IMG/VR virus record: IMGVR_UViG_3300047564_003845 | Location: 1 to 60,446 of that record | Length of the DNA stretch: 60,446 bases | DNA from: a virus | Reading direction: 5' to 3' (one strand) | Part shown: piece by piece, positions 1 through 7,126 of the stretch | How the letters are laid out: each line of letters opens with the position of its first letter | Position numbering within the stretch: position 1 is the stretch's first letter | Made by a program: the position numbers and the translations under genes | Notes under the pieces: generated by a model | The model's input: the letters and a program-made list of their open reading frames with translations, nothing else | Told to the model about the DNA's origin: nothing | Database searches by the model: none

Positions 1-90
1 AGCAAGAAGTGCTGCTAGATCACTACTTGCAGGACTTGTAGTTTGACGAACGAATTCAATATATTTGTTTGTATCAATAACTTGAGTCAT
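1..90 (-). CDS. N-terminal fragment of a possible MazG-like nucleotide pyrophosphohydrolase
   Basis: Only the first 30 codons lie in the window; the gene runs off the left edge. The ATG follows the gp41 stop codon by a single base, so it is the next gene of the replication operon. The visible peptide starts MTQVIDTNKYIEFVRQTTSP and continues with SSDLAALLA. From memory, cyanophage pyrophosphohydrolase-like (MazG-type) proteins encoded near gp41 begin in a similar way, with a Y..FV..TTS.PS..L pattern. The catalytic helices are outside the window, so the name is an inference from position and N-terminus; any small hypothetical protein remains possible. Confidence 0.5.
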   Translation of the reverse strand, partial: MTQVIDTNKYIEFVRQTTSPASSDLAALLA

Positions 91-91
91 A

Positions 92-1468
92 TTAGAATTT
101 AAATCCTTCAAATGATTTTTTAGGTTTCTTTTCCTCATAATCATACTCTTCTTCCTTTCCAGAGTCAAGTATGTCTTGTTGGGCGGATTGTTCGCAGTCA
201 TAAAGACGCATTTTTGCCCTATCAATTCCAACCACAAACCTCTTGTGAATGGTTGGGTCATTATAACGATTCTTAAGTTGTTTTACGAGAATCTGTCCCA
301 GACCCTCCAACTCTTCAGTGCTAATAAGGGCAAACATAAGGTCAGCAGTAGCAGGAAGACCAAAGGACTCAGAAGTATCAGTAAGTTCAACATCAGAACT
401 ACCATAACCTGAGCGAGTGGTCTGAGTAGCGGAGACAATCGGGACATTAAACTCAACTGCGAGCCCCCTAAGTTCCTCAGCAATTGCCTTGACAAATGTA
501 TAAGAATTGATGTTGCTGTTTCCGCGATACCTAGAGGAAGCACAAATATTAAGGTAATCAATAAAAATAATATCAGGTCTAAATGACTTCTTAAGTGCAA
601 GTTCATTAAGAAGTGACTTAAAGTGTCCTGCATGTGCGGAAGCAGTAGGATATTCCTTAATTATAAGTGTTCCTTGGGTCTTCTTTGCAAGATTATTGAC
701 CTTATTCTCAAACATTTGTTTGGGAAGATCAACAATATCTTGAATAGGAACATTCAAGAGGTTTGCATCAATTCTTTCAGCAATGCGCTCTTCTGCCATT
801 TCCAACGTAATGTAGAGAACGTTCCTCCCTTGGAGCAAGACGGAGCTAGCAACATGGCACATGAATAGAGACTTGCCGACACCCGTACCAGCAAGAGCGA
901 TATTAAGAGTCTTATTAGGGAGACCGCCTTTGGTAATTTTGTTAAAGTATTCAAGATCAAATTCAATTTTATCCTCCTTTTTGTGATATGACTCATATCT
1001 TTGTTCGTAATCCTGTAAGTAATCGTGACCTATATGAGTATCAAAACTTACAGCAAGAGCATCAGAAAGAATAGAAGGAATACTATCTCTATTTTTCTTT
1101 TCATCTTTACCGTCAGCAATATGAATTGACTCCATAAGTGCAAGATAAATTGCACGATCACGACACCATTTTTCAGTACAATCAACCAACCAATTAAACT
1201 CAACTGGAACATCTTCAAGAGAAGAAATAAGATGAATGATATCTTTAAAAGAAGTATCATTAATATCCTGCCGCTTCTCTACCTCAATACAAAGGACTTC
1301 TTTGGTTGCTGGTTGATTATATTCCTGAACGAAAGAAAGTATTTCTTCAAATACAATCTTTTGATTTTGATCTTCAAAATATTCAGATTTGATAAATGGT
1401 ATTACTTTTCGGACATATTCTTCATTATGTAACAGGTTTCTAAGAATTAGAAACTCAACTTTCTCCAT
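92..1468 (-). CDS. 41: Replicative DNA helicase, DnaB-like (T4 gp41 homologue)
   Basis: This 458-residue protein is the hexameric 5'-3' helicase that unwinds the phage replication fork and works with primase. A Walker A motif (AGTGVGKS, residues 193-200) is followed by the RecA-fold core, with FIDY (Walker B) and SATQTTRSGYG segments typical of DnaB/gp41 proteins. The N-terminal 150 residues are helical, as expected for the ring-forming domain. Length is close to T4 gp41 (475 aa). The start overlaps the end of uvsX by 14 bp, and the next gene begins one base after the stop, so the three are co-transcribed. The C-terminus is acidic then lysine-rich, as in related helicases. Confidence 0.95.
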   Translation of the reverse strand: MEKVEFLILRNLLHNEEYVRKVIPFIKSEYFEDQNQKIVFEEILSFVQEYNQPATKEVLCIEVEKRQDINDTSFKDIIHLISSLEDVPVEFNWLVDCTEKWCRDRAIYLALMESIHIADGKDEKKNRDSIPSILSDALAVSFDTHIGHDYLQDYEQRYESYHKKEDKIEFDLEYFNKITKGGLPNKTLNIALAGTGVGKSLFMCHVASSVLLQGRNVLYITLEMAEERIAERIDANLLNVPIQDIVDLPKQMFENKVNNLAKKTQGTLIIKEYPTASAHAGHFKSLLNELALKKSFRPDIIFIDYLNICASSRYRGNSNINSYTFVKAIAEELRGLAVEFNVPIVSATQTTRSGYGSSDVELTDTSESFGLPATADLMFALISTEELEGLGQILVKQLKNRYNDPTIHKRFVVGIDRAKMRLYDCEQSAQQDILDSGKEEEYDYEEKKPKKSFEGFKF

Positions 1469-2462
1469 AACTAAATTCCTTTCGTGCGATTTCGTCCAAC
1501 TGTTGCATTACTTCTTCAGTGAAATATACTTCAGGTTCTTTCAGAATCTGTTTAGCATAAATCTTCTTACCATCAATCTCATAGCGTCCTGCTACATTCT
1601 TCCAAAGTCCTCCAATCTCTCCAAGTTCAAGAAGACCGTAGTAACGATCAAGACCACGCTCATCATAATAAAGACGAACCTCAACATCTTTATTCTCTTT
1701 ACTCAAACGCGATTTAGCAGTCTTAGCCTTGATAATATTTCCGACCACTTCCGTTCCATCCTTTTCTTTTTTCTTTGAGAGATAAATGATTGTAGAGGCT
1801 GCGTATTTGAGTCCAGAACCTCCTCCCATTTCTTTCGTTGGTACATAAGCTCCGATGACATCGTATGTATGATTTGTGACAATGAGTGGAACATTTGCTT
1901 GACCTAGTTTAAGTGTTAGCATTCGGAAAGCACCTTTGATAAGTTGCGATTTAGTCATATCACGAACTTGCTTATCATTCAGTGCATCAGTAATCTCTTT
2001 CTCTGTAGAAAGCATACCCAGAGAGTCTAACACAAACATGCAAGGACTACGTTCCCCTTCGGGTTTCTTCATATAAAGATCAACTGCTTTAAGAGCCTTA
2101 CTGCGGAATTCTTCTACGGTGACAACATTAACCACGACAAGGCGTGATGTGTCAATGCCGCGTGACTCCAGGAGAGACTTTGTAATGGCAGCCTCAGTAT
2201 CAAAATAGAGACAATAACCATCGGGATTATTATCAAGAAAATTCTTAACCACGGCGAGACTGAAGAAAGTCTTTCCAGTAGAAGACTCTCCAGCAATAGC
2301 AGTAATTTTATTCCCAGATACACCACCAAAGATGCTACCCGAAACCAGTGCATTAAAAATATACGAACCCGTGTCAACATAGATCTCCGTCTCATCAATA
2401 TCCGATGCTAACTTTGTATAGTCATCACCAATTTCTTTTACAATATCTTTAAGAAAATCCAT
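1455..2462 (-). CDS. uvsX: UvsX, RecA-like strand-exchange recombinase
   Basis: This 335-residue recombinase coats single-stranded DNA and drives strand exchange in recombination-dependent replication. The RecA core is clear: Walker A GESSTGKT at residues 58-65, Walker B-like CMFVLDSLGML, and VPLIVTNHTYD followed by the glycine-rich loop EMGGGSGLKYAAS. It is somewhat shorter than T4 UvsX (391 aa), as is usual for cyanophage versions. Its ATG overlaps the stop of the polymerase C-terminal fragment (TAATG), pointing to translational coupling. Partners in this window include UvsY, gp41 and gp46/gp47. Confidence 0.96.
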   Translation of the reverse strand: MDFLKDIVKEIGDDYTKLASDIDETEIYVDTGSYIFNALVSGSIFGGVSGNKITAIAGESSTGKTFFSLAVVKNFLDNNPDGYCLYFDTEAAITKSLLESRGIDTSRLVVVNVVTVEEFRSKALKAVDLYMKKPEGERSPCMFVLDSLGMLSTEKEITDALNDKQVRDMTKSQLIKGAFRMLTLKLGQANVPLIVTNHTYDVIGAYVPTKEMGGGSGLKYAASTIIYLSKKKEKDGTEVVGNIIKAKTAKSRLSKENKDVEVRLYYDERGLDRYYGLLELGEIGGLWKNVAGRYEIDGKKIYAKQILKEPEVYFTEEVMQQLDEIARKEFSYGES

Positions 2463-3820
2463 TAGGCAAAAAATGAATCAAGGTTTACTGTCTTTTCCAT
2501 ATTCCACCCAATAATATCAAGAATAACTTTGAGTGGTTCTAGAAATGCTTTCTCAAATTGTAATTCATAATCTATGTATTTGTCAAGATTCAGTTCCTTG
2601 GGAAACTCCTGAATAAATGAGATTACATTCTCATGAATCGTATTTGGTTTCTTGAGGTAAACAAACTTGATCTTTTCTCCGTTCTGAATCAAAGAATATT
2701 TTCCAGTCAGGTTATTTTCTTTGACATAATAATTAAAGAGAAGTGCTCCACGAACATGAATCGGAGTTCCCTTTACATAAATTTGAGAGTGTGATGTATA
2801 TTTCTGAACGTCAGACGCAGAACGTGGGAATGAGATTTCTTCAGGTGGTAATTTCTTAAATTTATTGCGGAAATCATCAATAAACTGAATCATATCATCT
2901 TCACTTCCACTCATCAGAATATTAAATGCTTCTTTCAGCATCTTACGACAAGGAGCAGGAGTAGAAGATTTGATTGCTTCAATACCCTTGATTTTCAGTT
3001 TGGGTGATTCATATCGAACACCTTCACTATCCCATACACTCAGAATGTATCGTTTCTTCGCAGTCCAAATACCACGTTCAGCAATACACTCACGCTTCAT
3101 AATCATCTTCTGATCGTAAGCGTTTACATAATTCGCCAATTCTTGATAAGAACTTTCAATATATTTTTCAAGTTCCACTTGACACACCTTATCAAGGAAC
3201 GAAACAATGTCTTGAGTAGTTTTCTCTCTTCCTTTGAATACAGTTTCAACCAAAGGACCCATATTGAGATAGATAGAATCAGTATCAGAAGCAATAACAT
3301 AATCTTCACCATCTGTTTTAAGAATTTTGTTTATGTAGGAGTTCATCTTATTCATAATCCACTGAATTGAAACCTTACCGGAAAGAGTAATCGCTTCAGC
3401 GTTTGCTAGTTTATAGTAACGGAAATACTGATTGCCAATAGCACCATAAGCAGAGTTAAGCTGAATCTTCCTCGCCATTTGGATGTTATTACATCGCGCA
3501 ATTTCCTTTTCCAACTCTTTTGTTTTAGTCTTCTCATACTGTTGTTCTGCAGCAAGCATCTTCTTCTTGAAGATCACACGTTCATTGTAGATCTTCTCCA
3601 TCAGTTCAGGAAGAAAACCATTTACTCTACGATAAAGTGCTCCGTTTGCAGTAATAGTCAAATTGACTTTTCGCAAAGGTTCTAAATCCAATTCTTGATT
3701 AAGAAGTTTATCAACATTCACTTGATTAGAAAGTTCTCTTACTTTCTTAAGTGCTTCCAATTCCTCTTTAATTTCTTGAGGAGACATTTGACGAACATCT
3801 TTCCACATATTATTATTCAT
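2462..3820 (-). CDS. 43: DNA polymerase gp43, C-terminal fragment of a split gene (palm motifs B and C, thumb)
   Basis: This 452-residue protein is the C-terminal half of a family B replicative DNA polymerase. Motif B (K118, N122, Y125 in KIQLNSAYGAIGN) and the catalytic motif C (SDTDS, D179 and D181) are present, followed by the thumb. Motif A and the exonuclease are on the separate upstream fragment at 4384-5655. The reading frame differs from that fragment, so the two are not joined by simple readthrough. The start codon overlaps the stop of the GIY-YIG gene and no Shine-Dalgarno sequence is visible, so translation probably depends on coupling. A second in-frame ATG at 3808-3806 leads into WKDVRQM, which looks like the ancestral junction. 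Confidence 0.93.
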   Translation of the reverse strand: MNNNMWKDVRQMSPQEIKEELEALKKVRELSNQVNVDKLLNQELDLEPLRKVNLTITANGALYRRVNGFLPELMEKIYNERVIFKKKMLAAEQQYEKTKTKELEKEIARCNNIQMARKIQLNSAYGAIGNQYFRYYKLANAEAITLSGKVSIQWIMNKMNSYINKILKTDGEDYVIASDTDSIYLNMGPLVETVFKGREKTTQDIVSFLDKVCQVELEKYIESSYQELANYVNAYDQKMIMKRECIAERGIWTAKKRYILSVWDSEGVRYESPKLKIKGIEAIKSSTPAPCRKMLKEAFNILMSGSEDDMIQFIDDFRNKFKKLPPEEISFPRSASDVQKYTSHSQIYVKGTPIHVRGALLFNYYVKENNLTGKYSLIQNGEKIKFVYLKKPNTIHENVISFIQEFPKELNLDKYIDYELQFEKAFLEPLKVILDIIGWNMEKTVNLDSFFA

Positions 3821-4356
3821 AGTATTTTAGTAATTTTTTTAATACCAAACTCTTTTAATCTTTGTTTAATCAATACTTCACTACAATTATAATGTTCGGC
3901 AATTTGCTTCCTTGTCTTATTCTCAATAATATACAATTTTCTCAAATCTTCACTTTCAATTTTATAAGTTCTATTTTGTCTCATAGTTTCTCTATACCTT
4001 TGACGGGTATTTTCACTCATAGGATATGATTTACCTTTTACTCTACCACCACTTTTTTTTGAAATATTATAAAGTGTTCCACCTTCACTTATCAATTTAT
4101 ACTTTTCAATAAGTTCTTCTTCTAAGACTAAACATTCTTTTTTTGTTCCCTCAAAAATCTTTTCAACAAATGGTTCTCTTCCCGACAAAAAAATAGATTT
4201 TATTTTACCATAGAAAGATGGATAATTTGCATCATATGGCATATAAGAACTTGGTTTTAAGTGAGCCCACATTCTATACCCCTGCCCCATACCAACATAA
4301 AAAACTTTATCATCATCTTTGTATTGATAAACATACATAGGATACTCTCTTTTCAT
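3817..4356 (-). CDS. GIY-YIG homing endonuclease inserted in the DNA polymerase gene
   Basis: This 179-residue protein begins with a GIY-YIG-type nuclease module: MYVYQYKDDDKVFYVGMG carries the paired strand motif (YVY...YVG), followed by an arginine in YRMWAH and a downstream LEEELIEKY segment. The C-terminal part (SYPMSENTRQRYRETMRQNR) resembles NUMOD3-like DNA-binding repeats, and the end (RKQIAEHYNCSEVLIKQRLKEF) looks like a helix-turn-helix. It sits between the two polymerase fragments. Only about 27 bp separates it from the upstream fragment, too little for a group I intron, so it is a free-standing endonuclease rather than an intron-encoded one. A late-promoter motif lies 19 nt upstream of its ATG. 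Confidence 0.88.
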   Translation of the reverse strand: MKREYPMYVYQYKDDDKVFYVGMGQGYRMWAHLKPSSYMPYDANYPSFYGKIKSIFLSGREPFVEKIFEGTKKECLVLEEELIEKYKLISEGGTLYNISKKSGGRVKGKSYPMSENTRQRYRETMRQNRTYKIESEDLRKLYIIENKTRKQIAEHYNCSEVLIKQRLKEFGIKKITKIL

Positions 4357-4375
4357 TTATAAACTATCTATATCC

Positions 4376-4383
4376 TATTTATA
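4376..4383 (-). promoter_or_regulatory. Late promoter, exact TATAAATA, before the GIY-YIG endonuclease
   Basis: Read on the minus strand this is exactly TATAAATA, the T4 late promoter element recognised by gp55. It lies 19 nt upstream of the endonuclease ATG. The same bases can pair as TATAAA with TTTATA just before the ATG (4358-4363), so a readthrough transcript could fold the start region while a late transcript would lack the 5' arm. The stem is only A/T pairs, so the folding part is speculative. Confidence 0.65.
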
Positions 4384-5655
4384 TTATAGCATACTTTCGA
4401 GTTCTGCAATCCTCTTATTTACATCATCCATACTCACAAGAGTTTCTGGGGATATTGAGTATTGCATAATAAGGTGGGGATAAAGGCTGTTCAAATCGAA
4501 ACTTACAACATAATCATACATACCAGAAATAGGTTCTTTTACATAAGCACCTTCATACTTTTCATCTTTCTTAGTCTTGTTCTTTGGGGGGATTACAATG
4601 TTCTTCTTCTTGAGATATGTGTAGATGATATTATCCCACATACGAACCTGATAAAACACATCAGCATAATTCACCTTTGCGTCATATGCCATCGTCAGAG
4701 CAAGTTCAATCAGTTTCATCTTGTCTTCCAGACGGTCAACAAGTTCTACGTCAATGATGTTATATTCAATGAACTTCTGCCATCCTTTGGTGTAGAAATC
4801 TTTGAATGTATCAAACTCAGAGTGATCCAGTTTTTTCTGTCCCAGTTCCACTTCAGCAATATAATCTAGACGATAAGATTCCTGAACTTTATAAGTAAAT
4901 TTCTTATAAAGATCCAAATAGTCAAGTTGAGTCAAACCACCTACATCAAATGTGGTGTGCTTGCGTCCATTGATGAATACTTCACCCTCAGTCACAAGTC
5001 CCCAGTTAGAGAACCGTTTCATCAGTTTCTCACCAAGAACACGATTCAGTCTCTTACAGATATAAGGAACGTCATACATCTGGATGTTCCATCCTGTAAT
5101 CACATCAGGAACATCCACCATCCAATAATTGATGAAGTGATTGAGAAGTTCATACTCAGAGGGGCAATGATGATAAGTCACATCCTTGCGGGTGTTATTG
5201 AATGGTTTAACTCCCCAAGTAATAATCTTCTTTGTTGTATAATCCTGAATAGAGATAGAAAGGATTTCTTCAGATGCAGATTCTACATCAGGGAATCCTG
5301 CTTCTGATGCAACCTCAATATCTAGAGTTACAAGTTTGATTTTACTGATATCAAACTTAATTTCATCGTCCGGATATTTTTCCGAAATGTATTGGTAGAT
5401 ATAACGGTCATTTCCGTAGATCTCAAATCCATCTACACTTTCATACTTATTATAAAATTCACGACAGTCACGAACTGTTCCCGGATTTACTGGTTCAACT
5501 GCTTCGCCACTTAATGTTCGATATTTAGAATCTTTTTTAGTTTTCACATAAAGAGTTGGGAAGAACTCATCTCTTGTTTCAAATCTTTTTCCATTTTCTA
5601 CCCCACGAACCAAAAACTGATTTCCAATCAATTGAACATTAGTATAAAATCTCAT
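4384..5655 (-). CDS. 43: DNA polymerase gp43, N-terminal fragment of a split gene (exonuclease domain and motif A)
   Basis: This 423-residue protein is the N-terminal half of the family B replicative polymerase. The 3'-5' proofreading exonuclease is intact: Exo I D112 and E114 (same numbering as T4), Exo II N190 and D195, Exo III Y298 and D302. Polymerase motif A follows as SFDLNSLYPHLIMQYS with the catalytic D387. The protein stops 36 residues after motif A, before the fingers, so it cannot polymerise without the C-terminal fragment at 2462-3820. Together the two parts total 875 aa, near T4 gp43 (898 aa). The start overlaps the preceding Sm-like gene by 4 bp (ATGA). Confidence 0.94.
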   Translation of the reverse strand: MRFYTNVQLIGNQFLVRGVENGKRFETRDEFFPTLYVKTKKDSKYRTLSGEAVEPVNPGTVRDCREFYNKYESVDGFEIYGNDRYIYQYISEKYPDDEIKFDISKIKLVTLDIEVASEAGFPDVESASEEILSISIQDYTTKKIITWGVKPFNNTRKDVTYHHCPSEYELLNHFINYWMVDVPDVITGWNIQMYDVPYICKRLNRVLGEKLMKRFSNWGLVTEGEVFINGRKHTTFDVGGLTQLDYLDLYKKFTYKVQESYRLDYIAEVELGQKKLDHSEFDTFKDFYTKGWQKFIEYNIIDVELVDRLEDKMKLIELALTMAYDAKVNYADVFYQVRMWDNIIYTYLKKKNIVIPPKNKTKKDEKYEGAYVKEPISGMYDYVVSFDLNSLYPHLIMQYSISPETLVSMDDVNKRIAELESML

Positions 5656-5909
5656 TCCTTAATCAAATCCTCATATTTTTCAAGAAGTGTTGGAGTTGGA
5701 TCAGAGAGTGTGAGAATCTTGTCCGAACTCATCATAAATGTATCTTGTTTAGTATAACCCATTAGGAAAGGTTCTAATGTTTTATCTTTAGTGACTGTGA
5801 ATGGTTTAACTAACTTACAGTCAGGTTCTCCAATATCAGCACTTACCTCTTCAATCTGGGTTATTAGAATTTGATTGTTCGTTAATAACAATACTTTGAT
5901 TAGTTTCAT
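5652..5909 (-). CDS. Small Sm-like-fold candidate protein, paralogue 2, upstream of gp43
   Basis: This 85-residue protein is conserved in outline with two other genes here (5851-6240 and 19888-20283). Shared features are an N-terminal hydrophobic strand with a polar turn (VLLLTNNQILITQIEEV), a central KPF or NPxxV strand, a later strand ending in SSDKILTLSDP, and a helical end with a tyrosine (LLEKYEDLIKE). A five-strand small barrel of the Sm type would fit, and cyanophage relatives are often described that way, but this is inferred from pattern. It overlaps the preceding gene by 59 bp and gp43 by 4 bp, so it is translated with the polymerase operon. Its function is not known to me. Confidence 0.75.
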   Translation of the reverse strand: MKLIKVLLLTNNQILITQIEEVSADIGEPDCKLVKPFTVTKDKTLEPFLMGYTKQDTFMMSSDKILTLSDPTPTLLEKYEDLIKE

Positions 5910-6240
5910 CTTCTTTAATACCTAATACTTGAGTTTCATACATTTGTTTAAGACTTTCAACAGGATCTAAAACTGTAACAATAGAATTTGGAGAAAGTTC
6001 AATTGTAGTTAGTTGTTCTTTTGCCAATGATAACATAGAAGGCCAACGACGAAGTGAGATGCTTACTTTATTTTCATTATCCCCATCATCCTCTTGATCT
6101 AAAATTTTGTAAGTTCCATTAACAAATACATTGCAGGGATTCTCTAAAACATAACAGACTAATTTATCCTGAAAATAACCCTCCTTTATTTCAGAAACAA
6201 TGTTTTCTCCAGATTGCAACAAAATAAGTTTAACAGACAT
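5851..6240 (-). CDS. Sm-like-fold candidate protein, paralogue 1, first gene of the polymerase operon
   Basis: This 129-residue protein starts MSVKLILLQSGENIVSEIKE, with a good GGAGG Shine-Dalgarno 11 nt before the ATG. The pattern is short strands, ENPCNVFV in the middle, a basic SLRRWPSM turn, and LSPNSIVTVLDPVESLKQMYE near the end, matching the family shared with 5652-5909 and 19888-20283. A Gln/Asn/Ser-rich tail overlaps the next gene. It is the first gene after a strong sigma70-like promoter (6262-6290), so it opens the gp43-uvsX-gp41 transcript. RNA or protein binding is plausible if the Sm-like fold holds, but nothing in the sequence proves it. Confidence 0.8.
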   Translation of the reverse strand: MSVKLILLQSGENIVSEIKEGYFQDKLVCYVLENPCNVFVNGTYKILDQEDDGDNENKVSISLRRWPSMLSLAKEQLTTIELSPNSIVTVLDPVESLKQMYETQVLGIKEDETNQSIVINEQSNSNNPD

Positions 6241-6261
6241 TTTTTTCTTGTACCTCCAAAT

Positions 6262-6290
6262 ATTCTAGCAACAAAAAAAGGAGGAGTCAA
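6262..6290 (-). promoter_or_regulatory. Sigma70-type promoter for the gp43 operon, embedded in a terminator
   Basis: On the minus strand there is TTGACT, a 17-nt spacer, then TAGAAT with an extended TG (TGCTAGAAT). This is close to the bacterial housekeeping consensus. The -35 lies at the base of the 3' arm of the terminator hairpin, and the spacer contains the T-tract. Transcription would begin about at the GGAGG of the first gene, giving a very short leader. Confidence 0.75.
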
Positions 6291-6314
6291 CCTGGATTGT
6301 GCCAGGTGCTCCTC
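6273..6314 (-). terminator. Intrinsic terminator after the Hsp20 and small-protein genes
   Basis: The minus strand folds as GAGGAG plus CCTGG pairing with CCAGG plus CTCCTC, separated by small internal loops, and is followed by seven T residues. It ends the transcript from the Hsp20 promoter and overlaps the promoter of the next operon. Confidence 0.85.
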
Positions 6315-6338
6315 TGCGCCGACGATATTCAATTCTAT

Positions 6339-6518
6339 TTATTCTCCACCATCTCCCCCACTTCCATCTCCACCATCTCCATTACCACCAGCACTTGAGC
6401 GACTTCTTACAGGAACTGCTTTTCTTTTTGGAATTTTTTTTGATTTTCCTCCAGAATAAACAGTGTGAGGAATTGCATTTTTATATGCAATTTCTTTGAA
6501 CTCTTCGAAAGATTTCAT
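6339..6518 (-). CDS. Small protein with capsid-targeting-like N-terminus and Gly/Asp-rich tail
   Basis: This 59-residue reading frame begins MKSFEEFKEIAYKNA. The first residues resemble the T4 capsid-targeting sequence MKTYQEFIAE and two other small proteins here (13584-13874 and 27235-27555). The middle is basic (KSKKIPKRKAVPVRSRS) and the end is a run of Gly, Asp and Ser. No clear L/I-x-E cleavage site is seen, so targeting is less certain than for the other two. TCTAAATA, a one-mismatch late element, lies only 9 nt before the ATG. It lies between hsp20 and a strong terminator. The composition suggests a disordered protein; function is inferred only from the N-terminus. Confidence 0.65.
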   Translation of the reverse strand: MKSFEEFKEIAYKNAIPHTVYSGGKSKKIPKRKAVPVRSRSSAGGNGDGGDGSGGDGGE

Positions 6519-6530
6519 TTTTATTTTTAT

Positions 6531-6965
6531 TTAGAGATAATCTTTACGAGTATGATGTTCTGGAACAATCTTACCAAGAACAATAGTTAACAATCCATCC
6601 TCGAAAGTGACATCCTTGATTGTTGTGTCATCGGATAATGTCCATGCTCTCTTAAAACTTCTTTGAGCCAATCCCTTATGGACGTAGCGGGTATCAGTTT
6701 CTCGGTCTTCCTTTTGTCCTTCAACAAAAAGTTTTCCATACTCTGTGTATACATAAACCTCCTCCTTCTTAAATCCGGCAAGTGCAAGTTCTAAGCGAGA
6801 TTCTACATTGCTTACTTGAACAAGATTGTATGGCGGATAATTAGAGGTAGTTTCATGAAGATTGAATAGGCGATCAAAATATTCGTCCATTCCAATACTG
6901 TTGCGAGTAATCTTATCCAACAAAGTAGAAAGATCCGCAGTAGTATATCGTGAAAGGTTAGTCAT
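6531..6965 (-). CDS. hsp20: Hsp20 family small heat-shock protein
   Basis: This 144-residue protein is a small heat-shock chaperone of the IbpA/alpha-crystallin type, which holds unfolding proteins in a refoldable state. The crystallin core spans roughly residues 45-135: ESRLELALAGFKKEEVYVYT, then KLFVEGQKE, a RSFKRAWTL strand and the closing DGLLTIVLGKIVPE with the conserved GLLTI signature. Small hsp20 genes are common in T4-like cyanophages. A good AGGAG precedes the ATG, and a TATAAT follows the upstream terminator, so it has its own promoter. The gene interrupts the usual T4 order between regA and gp43. Confidence 0.93.
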   Translation of the reverse strand: MTNLSRYTTADLSTLLDKITRNSIGMDEYFDRLFNLHETTSNYPPYNLVQVSNVESRLELALAGFKKEEVYVYTEYGKLFVEGQKEDRETDTRYVHKGLAQRSFKRAWTLSDDTTIKDVTFEDGLLTIVLGKIVPEHHTRKDYL

Positions 6966-7027
6966 TATGGTAGCTCCTTTTTAAAGCGAGTTTGTGTTTT
7001 GTGGACCCTCTCGGCATCCATAATATA

Positions 7028-7033
7028 ATTATA
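7028..7033 (-). promoter_or_regulatory. -10 element of a probable Hsp20 promoter
   Basis: TATAAT on the minus strand, about ten bases past the T-tract of the preceding terminator. No convincing -35 is visible, so this rests on the -10 and on its position in a 160-bp gap upstream of hsp20. Confidence 0.5.
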
Positions 7034-7042
7034 CAAGATAAG

Positions 7043-7077
7043 AAAAAAAGAGGTACGGAAAAAACCGAACCTCTTTT
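7043..7077 (-). terminator. Intrinsic terminator after regA
   Basis: The minus strand reads AAAGAGGT, a mismatch, CGG, a T-rich loop, CCG, a mismatch, ACCTCTTT and then a T-run. The arms have A/T runs on both sides, so it could work in both directions. It closes the clamp-loader/regA operon. Confidence 0.85.
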
Positions 7078-7126
7078 TAGGGTGTTCCGAACTTTTGTAG
7101 AGACCGCACGAAAGTCTCAAATATAT

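Noticed and set aside
4357-4390. Group I intron carrying the GIY-YIG gene in gp43
   Set aside because: Only 44 bp of the 584-bp insertion is outside the endonuclease gene, too short for a self-splicing intron core, and both fragments have their own stop or start codons.
3806-4392. Intein in the polymerase
   Set aside because: The first part ends at a stop codon, two further in-frame stops follow, the second part is in another frame, and no splicing-junction Cys/Ser and HN pair is seen.
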